Source: Pedobacter rhodius
Lineage (GTDB): Bacteria; Bacteroidota; Bacteroidia; Sphingobacteriales; Sphingobacteriaceae
Direction: 5' to 3'
DNA length: 64,000 nt
Assembly (NCBI RefSeq): GCF_027213645.1
Contig: NZ_JAPWGL010000001.1
Location: 186,001 to 250,000, forward strand
The translations under genes were made by a program, and so were the position numbers. The notes under the pieces are model-generated. The model did no database searches, was not told the DNA's origin, and worked only from the letters and a program-made list of their open reading frames with translations. Positions 35,801-44,740 of the stretch are shown one piece after another (position 1 is the first letter of the stretch; every line of letters starts with the position of its first letter).

Positions 35801-38800
35801 CTGGTCTGGTATAACAGCAGTGGCGCTGTAATCTCCGTGCCGACACCCTCAACGGCTACCGTTGGGACTACGGATTTTTATGTAAGCCAGAAAAATGCGA
35901 ACGGTTGCGAGAGTGCCAAATCAAAAATCACCGTTACGATTAATGATTTGCCAGCTGCACCAGGTGTTTCAGATGTTACTTATTGCAAGAACCAGCCTGC
36001 TATTCCATTAACAGCTTCGCTTACAGAAACGAGTCTGGTCTGGTACAACAGCAGCGGCACTGTAATCTCTGTTCCAACGCCTTCAACGGCTACAGTCGGG
36101 GCCACAGATTATTATGTGAGCCAGAAAAATGCGAACGGCTGCGAGAGTGCCAAATCAAAAATCACCGTTACGATTAATGATTTGCCAACTGCGCCAGGTG
36201 TTTCAGATGTTACTTATTGCAAGAACCAGCCTGCTGTTCCATTAACAGCTTCGCTTACAGAAACGAGTCTGGTCTGGTATAACAGCAGTGGCGCTGTAAT
36301 CTCCGTGCCGACACCATCAACGGCTACCGTTGGGACTACGGATTTTTATGTGAGCCAGAAAAATGCGAACGGTTGCGAGAGTGCCAAATCAAAAATCACC
36401 GTTACGATTAATGATTTGCCAACTGCGCCAGGTGTTTCAGATGTTACTTATTGCAAGAACCAGCCTGCTGTTCCATTAACAGCTTCGCTTACAGAAACGA
36501 GTCTGGTCTGGTATAACAGCAGTGGCGCTGTAATCTCCGTGCCGACACCATCAACGGCTACAGTCGGGGCCACAGATTATTATGTAAGCCAGAAAAATAC
36601 GCAGGGCTGTGAAGGACCTAAAGCGGAGCTGAAAGTAACGATAATCGCTTTACCTGCCGCTCCGGTAACTGCACATTTAACCTATTGCCAGGACGAGCAG
36701 AATATCCCTGCATTAACTGCAGCTGGTTCTGACTTAACCTGGTACGATGCCAATGGCACTAAGCTTTCTGCTGCTCCAGTGCCAACAACTTCAGCAGCTG
36801 GAGAAACAAAATACTATGTAAGCCAGAAAAATACGCAGGGCTGTGAAGGACCTAAAGCGGAGCTGAAAGTAACGATAATCGCTTTACCTGCCGCTCCGGT
36901 AACTGCACATTTAACCTATTGCCAGGACGAGCAGAATATCCCTGCATTAACTGCAGCTGGTTCTGACTTAACCTGGTACGATGCCAATGGCACTAAGCTT
37001 TCTGCTGCTCCAGTGCCAACAACTTCAGCAGCTGGAGAAACAAAATACTATGTAAGCCAGAAAAATACGCAGGGCTGTGAAGGACCTAAAGCGGAGCTGA
37101 AAGTAACGATAATCGCTTTACCTGCCGCTCCGGTAACTGCACATTTAACCTATTGCCAGGACGAGCAGAATATCCCTGCATTAACTGCAGCTGGTTCTGA
37201 CTTAACCTGGTACGATGCCAACGGTACTAAGCTTTCTGCTGCTCCAGTGCCAACAACTTCAGCAGCTGGAGAAACAAAATACTTTGTAAGCCAGAAAAAT
37301 ACGCAGGGCTGTGAAGGACCTAAAGCGGAGCTGAAAGTGACGATAATCGCCTTACCTGATGCACCGGTAACTGCACATTTAACCTATTGCCAGGACGAGC
37401 AGAATATCCCTGCATTAACTGCAGCTGGTTCTGACTTAACCTGGTACGATGCCAATGGCACTAAGCTTTCTGCTGCTCCAGTGCCAACAACTTCAGCAGC
37501 TGGAGAAACAAAATACTATGTAAGCCAGAAAAATACGCAGGGCTGTGAAGGACCTAAAGCGGAGCTGAAAGTAACGATAATCGCTTTACCTGCCGCTCCG
37601 GTAACTGCACATTTAACCTATTGCCAGGACGAGCAGAATATCCCTGCATTAACTGCAGCTGGTTCTGACTTAACCTGGTACGATGCCAATGGCACTAAGC
37701 TTTCTGCTACTCCAGTTCCAACAACTTCAGCAGCTGGAGAAACAAAATACTATGTAAGCCAGAAAAATACGCAGGGCTGTGAAGGACCTAAAGCGGAGCT
37801 GAAAGTAACGATAATCGCTTTACCTGCCGCTCCGGTAACTGCACATTTAACCTATTGCCAGGACGAGCAGAATATCCCTGCATTAACTGCAGCTGGTTCT
37901 GACTTAACCTGGTACGATGCCAATGGCACTAAGCTTTCTGCTACTCCAGTGCCAACAACTTCAGCAGCTGGAGAAACAAAATACTATGTAAGCCAGAAAA
38001 ATACGCAGGGCTGTGAGGGACCGAAATCGGAACTAAAAGTGACCATAAAGGCCTTACCTGATGCTCCGGCAACGCTACCCTTAAGCTATTGCCATAACCA
38101 AACGAACATCCCGGCTTTAACAGCTACGGCATCTGCAAACGCAAGCCTGATCTGGTACAACGAAGCCGGAACTTTGCTTGCATCTGCACCAATCCCTTCA
38201 ACAGCTACAGTTGGGGAGCAAAAGTTTTATGTAAGTCAGAAGTTTGCAACCGGCTGCGAAGGACCAAAAGCGCTGCTAACCGTTACCATAAATGCTTTGC
38301 CTGATGCTCCGGTAACGCTACCGTTAAACTATTGCCAGAACCAAACGAACATTCCCGCTTTAACAGCTACGGCATCTGCAAACGCCAGCCTAATCTGGTA
38401 CAATGAAGCCGGAACTTTGCTTGCAGCTGCGCCAAGCCCTTCAACAGCTACAGTTGGTGAGCAAAAGTTTTATGTGAGTCAGAAGTTTACCACCTGCGAA
38501 GGACCAAAAGCGCTGCTAACCGTTACCATAAATGCTTTGCCGGCGCCGGTAACCGCAAATTTAAGCTACTGCCAGAACCAAACGAACATTCCGGCTTTAA
38601 CAGCAACGGCATCTGCAAATGCAAGCCTGATCTGGTACAATGAAGCCGGAACTTTGCTTGCAGCTGCACCAATCCCTTCAACAGTTACAGTTGGTGAGCA
38701 AAAGTTTTATGTGAGTCAGAAGTTTACCACCGGCTGCGAAGGACCAAAAGCGTTGCTAACCGTTACCATAAATGCTTTGACCGACGCTCCGGCTACGCTG

Positions 38801-41800
38801 CCGTTAAGCTATTGCCAAAACCAGACGAACATTCCGGCTTTAACAGCTACCGCATCTGCAAATGCCAGCCTGATCTGGTACAATGAAGCCGGAACTTTGC
38901 TTGCAGCTGCACCAATCCCTTCAACAGTTACAGTTGGTGAGCAAAAGTTTTATGTGAGTCAGAAGTTTACCACCGGCTGCGAAGGACCAAAAGCGTTGCT
39001 AACCGTTACCATAAATGCTTTGCCCGACGCTCCGGTAACGCTACCGTTAAGCTATTGCCAAAACCAAACGAACATTCCGGCTTTAACAGCTACCGCATCT
39101 GCAAATGCAAGCCTAATCTGGTACAATGAAGCCGAAACTTTGCTTGCAGCTGCGCCAAGCCCTTCAACAGCTACAGTTGGTGAGCAAAAGTTTTATGTAA
39201 GTCAGAAGTTTGCAACCGGCTGCGAAGGACCAAAAGCGCTGCTAACCGTTACCATAAATGCTTTGCCTGATGCTCCGGTAACTACAAATTTAAGCTATTG
39301 CCAAAACCAAACGAACATTCCGGCTTTAACAGCTACCGCATCTGCAAATGCCAGCCTAATCTGGTATAACGAAGCCGGAACTTTGCTTGCATCTGCACCA
39401 ATCCCTTTAACAGCTACAGTTGGTGAGCAAAAGTTTTATGTGAGTCAGAAGTTTAGCACCGGCTGCGAAGGACCGAAAGCTTTATTAACGGTTACCATAA
39501 ATGCTTTGCCTGATGCTCCGGTAACGCTACCGTTAAGCTATTGCCAAAACCAAACGAACATTCCGGCTTTAACAGCTACCGCATCTGCAAATGCCAGCCT
39601 AATCTGGTACAATGAAGCCGGAACTTTGCTTGCAGCTGCACCAATCCCTTCAACAGCTACAGTTGGTGAGCAAAAGTTTTATGTGAGTCAGAAGTTTAGC
39701 ACCGGCTGCGAAGGACCAAAAGCGCTGTTAACCGTTACCATAAATGCTTTGCCTGATGCTCCGGTAACCGCAAGTTTAAGCTACTGCCAGAACCAGACGA
39801 ACATTCCGGCTTTAACAGCTACGGCATCTGCAAATGCCAGCCTAATCTGGTATAACGAAGCCGGAACTTTGCTTGCAGCTGCACCAATCCCTTCAACAGC
39901 TATAGTTGGTGAGCAAAAGTTTTATGTGAGTCAGAAGTTTAGCACCGGCTGCGAAGGACCAAAAGCGTTGCTAACCGTTACCATAAATGCTTTGCCCGAC
40001 GCTCCGGCAACGCTGCCGTTAAGCTACTGCCAGAATCAAACGAACATTCCGGCTTTAACAGCTACGGCATCTGCAAACGCAAGCCTAATCTGGTACAATG
40101 AAGCCGGAACTTTGCTTGCATCTGCACCAATCCCTTCAACAGCTACAGTTGGTGAGCAAAAGTTTTATGTGAGTCAGAAGTTTGCAACCGGCTGCGAAGG
40201 ACCGAAAGCTTTATTAACGGTTACCATAAATGCTTTGCCTGATGCTCCGGTAACGCTACCGTTAAGCTATTGCCAAAACCAGACGAACATTCCGGCTTTA
40301 ACAGCTTCAGCGATTTCTGGCGCCAGCCTGATCTGGTATAATGAAGCCGGAACTTTGCTTGCAGCTGCGCCAAGCCCTTCAACAGCTATAGTTGGTGAGC
40401 AAAAGTTTTATGTGAGTCAGAAGTTTACAACCGGCTGCGAAGGACCAAAAGCGCTGCTAACCGTTACGATAAATGCTTTGCCACCAGCACCGGCAACGCA
40501 ATCTTTAAGCTACTGCCAGAACCAAACGAACATTCCGGCTTTAACAGCTACGGCATCTGCAAATGCCAGCCTAATCTGGTATAACGAAGCCGGAACTTTG
40601 CTTGCAGCTGCACCAAGCCCTTCAACAGCTACAGTTGGGGAGCAAAAGTTTTATGTGAGTCAGAAGTTTGCAACCGGCTGCGAAGGACCGAAAGCACTGC
40701 TAACCGTTACCATAAATGCTTTACCACCGGCACCGGTAACAACAAATTTAAAATATTGCCAGAACCAGCCAAACACCCAGCCACTAACAGCAACGGGTTC
40801 AAACCTGATCTGGTATGATGCGAATGGCATTATACTTCCTGGTGCACCTGTTCCAACAACTTCAACTGTCGGAACAATTAATTATTATGTATCCCAAACT
40901 AATTTAACGGGATGCGAAAGTGCTAAATCTAAAATTACAGTTGAGGTTTTTGCTGCACCTGAAAAACCAACAGTTAGCGCATCAGGTCCGGTTGTTATTT
41001 GTGAAGGTGGTTCAGTGATTTTAAAATCAAGCCCATCTGTTAATTATCAGTGGTTTAAGGATGGTGAAGTTTTGAGTGGAGCAGTTGGTCAGGCCTTAAC
41101 AGTTTCAGAAACCGGTCTGTATAAAGTGATTACGAAAAATGCAAATGGTTGCGGTAGTGAATTTTCTGAAGGGATTAATGTTTTAGTTAATAAAATCGCT
41201 CAAAAACCTGCCATACAAGTACAAGGCAGTCCAACGGTTTGCGAAGGGCAGGCAGTCGTTTTAAGTTCATCCTATTCAACAGGAAATCAATGGTTTAAAG
41301 ACGGTGTTTTAATTCCGGGTGCAACTGAACAAACTTATCTGGCTAAACTGACCGGAAAATATACCCTTGTTATTAATACGTCTTCCGGATGTTCAAGCAA
41401 ACAATCTGACGCGGTAGCTGTATCTGTTAACAGTATGCCTGTTGTTCCTGTTATCACTACTCAAAGTTCAATGCTAATTTGTAAAGGCGGAGTGGCCGCA
41501 TTAACCTCCTCTGTATCATCCGGAAACCAGTGGTATAAAAATGGCGCATTAATTCCTGGCGCTACCGGACCGATTTACATAGCCAACTCAGCAGGTAGCT
41601 ATATGGTAAAAAGTAAAAATGTTTCCGGATGCGAGAGTTTAAACTCAAACGCAATAAACCTGGCTGAAGAAGAGTTTAAAATAGCTTTACAAACAAGTTC
41701 AAATCGTGTAGAATATGGTTCAAAAATACAATTAAGCACCAGTTCAAAATTAAGTTATAAAATCCTGAGCTGGTCGCCCACTAACATATTTATTGAGGGC

Positions 41801-42187
41801 GATGCTAAATCTCAATCCTTAGTGTTGTTAAAAAATATAACGGTTACTGTGAATGCAGTTTCAGATAATGGATGTTATGCCTCGGCAACCATTAATATTC
41901 AGGTTGATAAAAAAAGAGATTTATTTATTCCAAATACATTTACCCCCAATGGGGATGGAAAAAATGACGTAATCAAAGTTTATGGAACAGGGATTGAAAT
42001 GATTGACTGGGCAGTTTATTCACAATGGGGTCAGCTGATTTATAAATCAAAAGCACAGGATGCTTCATGGGATGGAACTTTTGGTGGTGTTATGCAACCT
42101 GTAGGCGTATATGTGTACAAGTGTGTTATCCGGTTTACAGATGGAGCGGAAATTACCAAACATGGTTCAATAAACCTGGTCAGATAG
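32834..42187 (+). CDS. Giant T9SS-secreted adhesin with 23 Ig-like tandem repeats
   Basis: 3117 residues. Signal peptide MIKAILLKIFVFIFCIFFAE (cut near SHA). Residues about 50-520 form a large beta domain resembling the IgGFc-binding-protein N-terminal module. An Ig-like domain and a DUF11-type domain (about 590-700) follow. Residues about 883-2707 are 23 repeats in three blocks: five of type A (78 residues), six of type B (78) and eleven of type C (mostly 81), plus one diverged unit. Each has a Cys near the start (YC) and one near the end (GCE). Three more Ig-like units precede the C-terminal gliding-motility/type B sorting domain (FIPNTFTPNGDGKNDV, about 3033-3117). Surface display by the type IX secretion system is inferred. 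One base separates it from the PorP/SprF gene. Confidence 0.92.
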   Translation: MIKAILLKIFVFIFCIFFAELSHADNPSVNFNPNQGKDFKIINSLLSSVALRSNTYSNFKRIFQSASATPPTYSKHYIAPAPWQYWSKANQIVITTESTTTISGTITKSDGTLLYNFTCSAGVPYIERFTGLPGALPIHPLNTVVNGGGLIVTAGGSISVNLRNIASDQLGSDGNDANIKGNASLFSFGDAGIGTSFRVGYYRDGNLAGNERPTYSIMAIENNTIIKIAGAAVTTLNVGQSYLFQCPIGTLVESSGAAVMNTSARLDAPGGCGDGAYNPIPPIASLGSEYVIVRGEGNLTAEQTTVVSTEPDTKIRIEFFDENGIEKKVQNITIATAGDFKTFNHGYTNGGGYDKNNNTGRFSSSRIVSDKNILVFSGTGGISGGGGCEVDIATLVPIASCAGSKQVETYKFTSYKDGNLPYFGYILTKNTDRIDLTTKGTTPYTSKDIESITGIGPRKALGTSGLYLIKFTDANISYPNVITINSTSRLTVSMVQQSSDFSMSNFISRFPEKAEQPTVDMTDCTAAKLTASPASTGPYQWYFNGVAISGADKSTYIATTSGNYTVTSSLECGMSAQSLPLIISLCNIDRSITKTVDTKLPEVGEVVSFTLKAENLGSGNAIGVSVTDLLPADYQYVYSTVSEGNYDAATGTWSIGSMNSHSAATLVIKAKVLTQGVHVNNATITGPQADNVQSNDQSSASTSTTLGTVTLITEGADRNVCVNTAIADIEFLVGGGASGANVTNLPSGLTYNYDTNTKKLTITGTVNTPTPPAGITYTVTTTGGIPVSKTGNIIVRDNVTTPVFANGLTSTRCMGAGSDTYTATSSNSDGLVYSLLPANAGSIDPVTGRVTWALDFVGTATITAKATGCIEKSADFTVTVNNLPAAPGVSDVTYCKNQAAVPLTAALTETSLVWYNSSGAVISVPTPSTATVGTTDFYVSQKNANGCESAKSKITVTINDLPTAPGVSDVTYCKNQPAVPLTASLTETSLVWYNSSGAVISVPTPSTATVGTTDFYVSQKNANGCESAKSKITVTINDLPAAPGVSDVTYCKNQPAIPLTASLTETSLVWYNSSGTVISVPTPSTATVGATDYYVSQKNANGCESAKSKITVTINDLPTAPGVSDVTYCKNQPAVPLTASLTETSLVWYNSSGAVISVPTPSTATVGTTDFYVSQKNANGCESAKSKITVTINDLPTAPGVSDVTYCKNQPAVPLTASLTETSLVWYNSSGAVISVPTPSTATVGATDYYVSQKNTQGCEGPKAELKVTIIALPAAPVTAHLTYCQDEQNIPALTAAGSDLTWYDANGTKLSAAPVPTTSAAGETKYYVSQKNTQGCEGPKAELKVTIIALPAAPVTAHLTYCQDEQNIPALTAAGSDLTWYDANGTKLSAAPVPTTSAAGETKYYVSQKNTQGCEGPKAELKVTIIALPAAPVTAHLTYCQDEQNIPALTAAGSDLTWYDANGTKLSAAPVPTTSAAGETKYFVSQKNTQGCEGPKAELKVTIIALPDAPVTAHLTYCQDEQNIPALTAAGSDLTWYDANGTKLSAAPVPTTSAAGETKYYVSQKNTQGCEGPKAELKVTIIALPAAPVTAHLTYCQDEQNIPALTAAGSDLTWYDANGTKLSATPVPTTSAAGETKYYVSQKNTQGCEGPKAELKVTIIALPAAPVTAHLTYCQDEQNIPALTAAGSDLTWYDANGTKLSATPVPTTSAAGETKYYVSQKNTQGCEGPKSELKVTIKALPDAPATLPLSYCHNQTNIPALTATASANASLIWYNEAGTLLASAPIPSTATVGEQKFYVSQKFATGCEGPKALLTVTINALPDAPVTLPLNYCQNQTNIPALTATASANASLIWYNEAGTLLAAAPSPSTATVGEQKFYVSQKFTTCEGPKALLTVTINALPAPVTANLSYCQNQTNIPALTATASANASLIWYNEAGTLLAAAPIPSTVTVGEQKFYVSQKFTTGCEGPKALLTVTINALTDAPATLPLSYCQNQTNIPALTATASANASLIWYNEAGTLLAAAPIPSTVTVGEQKFYVSQKFTTGCEGPKALLTVTINALPDAPVTLPLSYCQNQTNIPALTATASANASLIWYNEAETLLAAAPSPSTATVGEQKFYVSQKFATGCEGPKALLTVTINALPDAPVTTNLSYCQNQTNIPALTATASANASLIWYNEAGTLLASAPIPLTATVGEQKFYVSQKFSTGCEGPKALLTVTINALPDAPVTLPLSYCQNQTNIPALTATASANASLIWYNEAGTLLAAAPIPSTATVGEQKFYVSQKFSTGCEGPKALLTVTINALPDAPVTASLSYCQNQTNIPALTATASANASLIWYNEAGTLLAAAPIPSTAIVGEQKFYVSQKFSTGCEGPKALLTVTINALPDAPATLPLSYCQNQTNIPALTATASANASLIWYNEAGTLLASAPIPSTATVGEQKFYVSQKFATGCEGPKALLTVTINALPDAPVTLPLSYCQNQTNIPALTASAISGASLIWYNEAGTLLAAAPSPSTAIVGEQKFYVSQKFTTGCEGPKALLTVTINALPPAPATQSLSYCQNQTNIPALTATASANASLIWYNEAGTLLAAAPSPSTATVGEQKFYVSQKFATGCEGPKALLTVTINALPPAPVTTNLKYCQNQPNTQPLTATGSNLIWYDANGIILPGAPVPTTSTVGTINYYVSQTNLTGCESAKSKITVEVFAAPEKPTVSASGPVVICEGGSVILKSSPSVNYQWFKDGEVLSGAVGQALTVSETGLYKVITKNANGCGSEFSEGINVLVNKIAQKPAIQVQGSPTVCEGQAVVLSSSYSTGNQWFKDGVLIPGATEQTYLAKLTGKYTLVINTSSGCSSKQSDAVAVSVNSMPVVPVITTQSSMLICKGGVAALTSSVSSGNQWYKNGALIPGATGPIYIANSAGSYMVKSKNVSGCESLNSNAINLAEEEFKIALQTSSNRVEYGSKIQLSTSSKLSYKILSWSPTNIFIEGDAKSQSLVLLKNITVTVNAVSDNGCYASATINIQVDKKRDLFIPNTFTPNGDGKNDVIKVYGTGIEMIDWAVYSQWGQLIYKSKAQDASWDGTFGGVMQPVGVYVYKCVIRFTDGAEITKHGSINLVR
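35480..36649 (+). repeat. Adhesin repeat block A: 5 x 234 bp
   Basis: Starts of the units (TTGCCAGCTGCACCAGG-like) recur every 234 bases from 35480. Units encode LPxAPGVSDVTYCKNQ ... WYNSSG ... QKNANGCESAKSKI. Units 2 and 4 are almost identical. Unit 5 is a mosaic whose 3' end belongs to type B. Confidence 0.95.
36650..38053 (+). repeat. Adhesin repeat block B: 6 x 234 bp
   Basis: CACATTTAACCTATTGCC recurs at 36672, 36906, 37140, 37374, 37608 and 37842, exactly 234 bases apart. Units encode LPAAPVTAHLTYCQDEQ and differ at only a few positions, including silent sites. Confidence 0.95.
38054..40720 (+). repeat. Adhesin repeat block C: 11 units of 243 bp (one of 237)
   Basis: The CCAAACGAACATTCC-type marker recurs every 243 bases, except for one 237-base interval where two codons are lost (TTCEGP in place of TTGCEGP, and ALPAPV in place of ALPDAPV). 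Units encode YCQNQTNIPALTATASANAS ... WYNEAGTLL. Confidence 0.95.
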
Positions 42188-42188
42188 T

Positions 42189-43181
42189 ATGAGGATATTC
42201 TTTTTTGCTGTCATTTCTTTTGTTAGTTTTAACCTGCATCTCCACGCGCAGGTGGATCCGCATTTCTCTCAGTACTATGCTTATTCTTTATGGATGAATC
42301 CGGCATTAACCGGTGCAACCCAAATGGATTACAAAGCAACCTTAATCCATCGGAATCAAAATTTCGGCAATGTAAATACCTTTAGCACATCCGGTTTATC
42401 CGCTGAAATGTCTACAAACAGAAACATCAATATTGGGTTAAATATTTTAAATCAAACGGCAACCAGCGGCGGCTATGGCTACCTGAATGGAATGCTATCT
42501 TTAGCTTACACCGGGATCAGACTTGGTTATAACGAAGACTATAATATTACTTTCGGGATGAATGTTGGCTTTTTAAACAGGAGATTCGATCCGACTAAGT
42601 TTCAGCTTGGCGATCAATATGAATCGGGCGTAGGGTATTCACCTTTAATTCCAACTTCTGATAATTTTAACAACAGTGCTTCTACTGCTATTGATGCGGG
42701 TGCAGGTGTGGCATTTTTTGATACCAACCCTTTAAAAAGGGCAAATTTATATGCTGCTTTTTCTATTAATCACCTTACCAGGCCGATAGACCCCTTCGTC
42801 GATTCGCAAGGCAAACAGAATTTACCGATTCGGTATCTGTTTAATATGGGCGTTAGCATAAAGCTTAGTAATGATATGTTTGTCATTCCAAATGTTTTAT
42901 ATGCCAGGCAAGGTAATGCCCAGGAACGAATGGCCGGCTTGTATTTTACCATTCCGTACGGAACGGATTCGGAGTTAATCGCCGGCGCAAATATGAGGCT
43001 TAAAGATGCAATTGTACCTTATGCAGGTTTTACCTTTAATAATTTTACACTCGGACTAAGCTATGATGTAAATCCGGCACTTCGCGGTACAGGAACCAGC
43101 ACAAATACTTTTGAAATCTCATTGACCTTTTTCAGGAAGCGCGCGGGAAATTATCGTGCGGTAAGGTGCCCGGTTTTTTAA
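42189..43181 (+). CDS. PorP/SprF family type IX secretion membrane protein
   Basis: 330 residues. Signal peptide MRIFFFAVISFVSFNLHLHA followed by the diagnostic start QVDPHFSQYYAYSLWMNPAL, which defines the PorP/SprF family. The rest is an outer-membrane beta-barrel with alternating strands and ends FRKRAGNYRAVRCPVF. In Flavobacterium, SprF is needed for secretion or attachment of the adhesin SprB encoded next to it. The 1-base gap after the giant adhesin gene argues for the same dedicated partnership here. Confidence 0.93.
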   Translation: MRIFFFAVISFVSFNLHLHAQVDPHFSQYYAYSLWMNPALTGATQMDYKATLIHRNQNFGNVNTFSTSGLSAEMSTNRNINIGLNILNQTATSGGYGYLNGMLSLAYTGIRLGYNEDYNITFGMNVGFLNRRFDPTKFQLGDQYESGVGYSPLIPTSDNFNNSASTAIDAGAGVAFFDTNPLKRANLYAAFSINHLTRPIDPFVDSQGKQNLPIRYLFNMGVSIKLSNDMFVIPNVLYARQGNAQERMAGLYFTIPYGTDSELIAGANMRLKDAIVPYAGFTFNNFTLGLSYDVNPALRGTGTSTNTFEISLTFFRKRAGNYRAVRCPVF

Positions 43182-43414
43182 GTGTGTACCACAGTCGCTT
43201 CTTGCCTGATAAATTTAATCGCTTTACTCTTCAGCTCAACTGCATTATTCAAAAAAGCGGTGTTGTACTTGTGATAAAACATTAATATAATCCCATTACG
43301 TTGCAACTGCTGATGCGCACACATTTCCTCATTTCGCAAGAGGTAAGCATAGAAGCAGGATAAACTTTAAAATATTTATTTATCTTAGTGGAGCTCAAGA
43401 TAAACTAAATTAAC

Positions 43415-44344
43415 ATGTCGGATTTTAATCTTATAAAATGGGAGGGGAAACCTCTTGAAAAACTAATAGAAGTTATAAGCAGCGCTATTGGGACTATCTA
43501 TAAACCTAAAGCAATACGTAAAGAAGCCGATGCCAAAGCTTATGAGATCGAAATTATTGAACGAGCTAAGTCAAGAGCTTTAGCCGAAGGCAAAGAAATT
43601 GAGGCAGCATCATTTGAAAGAATGCAAGATAGGCTACTTCATAGAGAGATGAAAAGGCAAAGCAATATCGACGCAATCTCGAGTGTTGCAGCGGAACAAT
43701 TGTCTCAAGAAGAATCTGTATCAGAAGAACCAGTAAGCGAAGACTGGACTACTAGATTTTTCAACATGGCAGAAGATATCTCGGATATTGATATGCAAGC
43801 CTTGTGGGGGAAAATACTTGCTGGCGAAGTTAAGCAGCCAAAATCTTTTTCCTTGCGTACGCTCGAATTGATACGAAATTTAAGTAAATATGAGGCTAAT
43901 ATATTCCTAAAAGCATCAGAATATGCCATCGAAACTAGTGGTGCATCTTTTATATTTAAAGATAGCGAAACATCTGAAAAATTCTTATCGTATACTGAGC
44001 GTTCAATACTAGTGGAAGTTGGATTACTTAATTCCGATCAGTTTTTATCTTATCAGCTTCTGGAGACACCAAATGATGCATCCTTAGTAATGACATCTGG
44101 AAATATAATATTGGTTACAAAGAAGAAAGCTGGTACAGCAGTAGTAAACCTTGATGTTTATGCATTTAGCAAATCAGGGGTTGAACTTTTAAAATTACTT
44201 AAGCCAACGGTTCAAATGACATATTTAAGCAAACTTGGTAAAAGCTTAATTAATTTAGGAGTAACTGTACAGTACGCCAATATACTGAAAGTGAATAGCG
44301 ACGGGACGATTCAACATACCTTACCCATGATGGACTTTATTTAG
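43415..44344 (+). CDS. DUF2806 domain-containing protein
   Basis: 309 residues, cytoplasmic. Residues about 1-95 are charged and helical with possible coiled coil (KEADAKAYEIEIIERAKSRA). The recognisable core is WTTRFFNMAEDISDIDMQALWGKILAGEVKQP followed by FSLRTLELIRNLSKYEA, here about residues 110-165, which marks DUF2806. The C-terminal half is a mixed alpha/beta region ending HTLPMMDFI. Function is unknown. The gene has its own AT-rich surroundings, a pseudogene and an orphan gene next to it, which suggests an accessory or acquired patch. Confidence 0.8.
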   Translation: MSDFNLIKWEGKPLEKLIEVISSAIGTIYKPKAIRKEADAKAYEIEIIERAKSRALAEGKEIEAASFERMQDRLLHREMKRQSNIDAISSVAAEQLSQEESVSEEPVSEDWTTRFFNMAEDISDIDMQALWGKILAGEVKQPKSFSLRTLELIRNLSKYEANIFLKASEYAIETSGASFIFKDSETSEKFLSYTERSILVEVGLLNSDQFLSYQLLETPNDASLVMTSGNIILVTKKKAGTAVVNLDVYAFSKSGVELLKLLKPTVQMTYLSKLGKSLINLGVTVQYANILKVNSDGTIQHTLPMMDFI

Positions 44345-44385
44345 CGTTTCCATCTCTTATATTTATCACTTAACGTTATCATATC

Positions 44386-44600
44386 ATGACTAAAGAACAA
44401 TTAAGAATGTAGTCCGTTCGCTTACTATCCGCTAATAAAATGGGTGATTCAAAAGAAGTTTTGGATATTTATATTAGGTTCTTTTTAAAGCAATTAACGA
44501 GCATCAGACTCCAGTAAAAAATCAAGCAGAAGGAGAAGCAAAACTAGTGCTGCAAATGGTGTTTACCAAGCTTCTTAACCTGCGTCAACTTGAATCATAA
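44386..44600 (+). pseudogene. Decayed small gene with nonsense and frameshift
   Basis: The frame from ATG 44386 reads MTKEQLRM, a TAG stop, then SVRLLSANKMGDSKEVLDIY and IRFF. At a run of T (ttcttttt) a one-base loss moves the frame to KAINEHQTPVKNQAEGEAKL and VLQMVFTKLLNLRQLES, ending in TAA at 44598. With both lesions repaired the product would be about 70 residues with a consistent, natural-looking composition. The family was not recognised. It follows the DUF2806 gene by 41 bases in the same direction and may have been its partner. Confidence 0.6.
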
Positions 44601-44740
44601 TATTGGCGGAGGTATTCAGTTAAATAATTTTATTGATCCAACGCAATTATGTACCATGTGTAGGTGATCCAGAATAAAATAAACTGAGAATGTGGTTTGT
44701 TACCCTAATCAACTATATTTATCGAAATTTGCTTTAGCAT

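Noticed and set aside
35983..36177. Alternative-frame ORF inside the adhesin
   Set aside because: A by-product of the repeat sequence in another frame.
35480..40954. CRISPR-like array
   Set aside because: Repeats of 234-243 bp are coding, in one frame, with no spacers.
43178..43282. 34-codon minus-strand ORF (MFYHKYNTAFLNNAVELKSK...)
   Set aside because: Looks mildly protein-like but overlaps the PorP/SprF stop and has no promoter or homologue that could be recalled.
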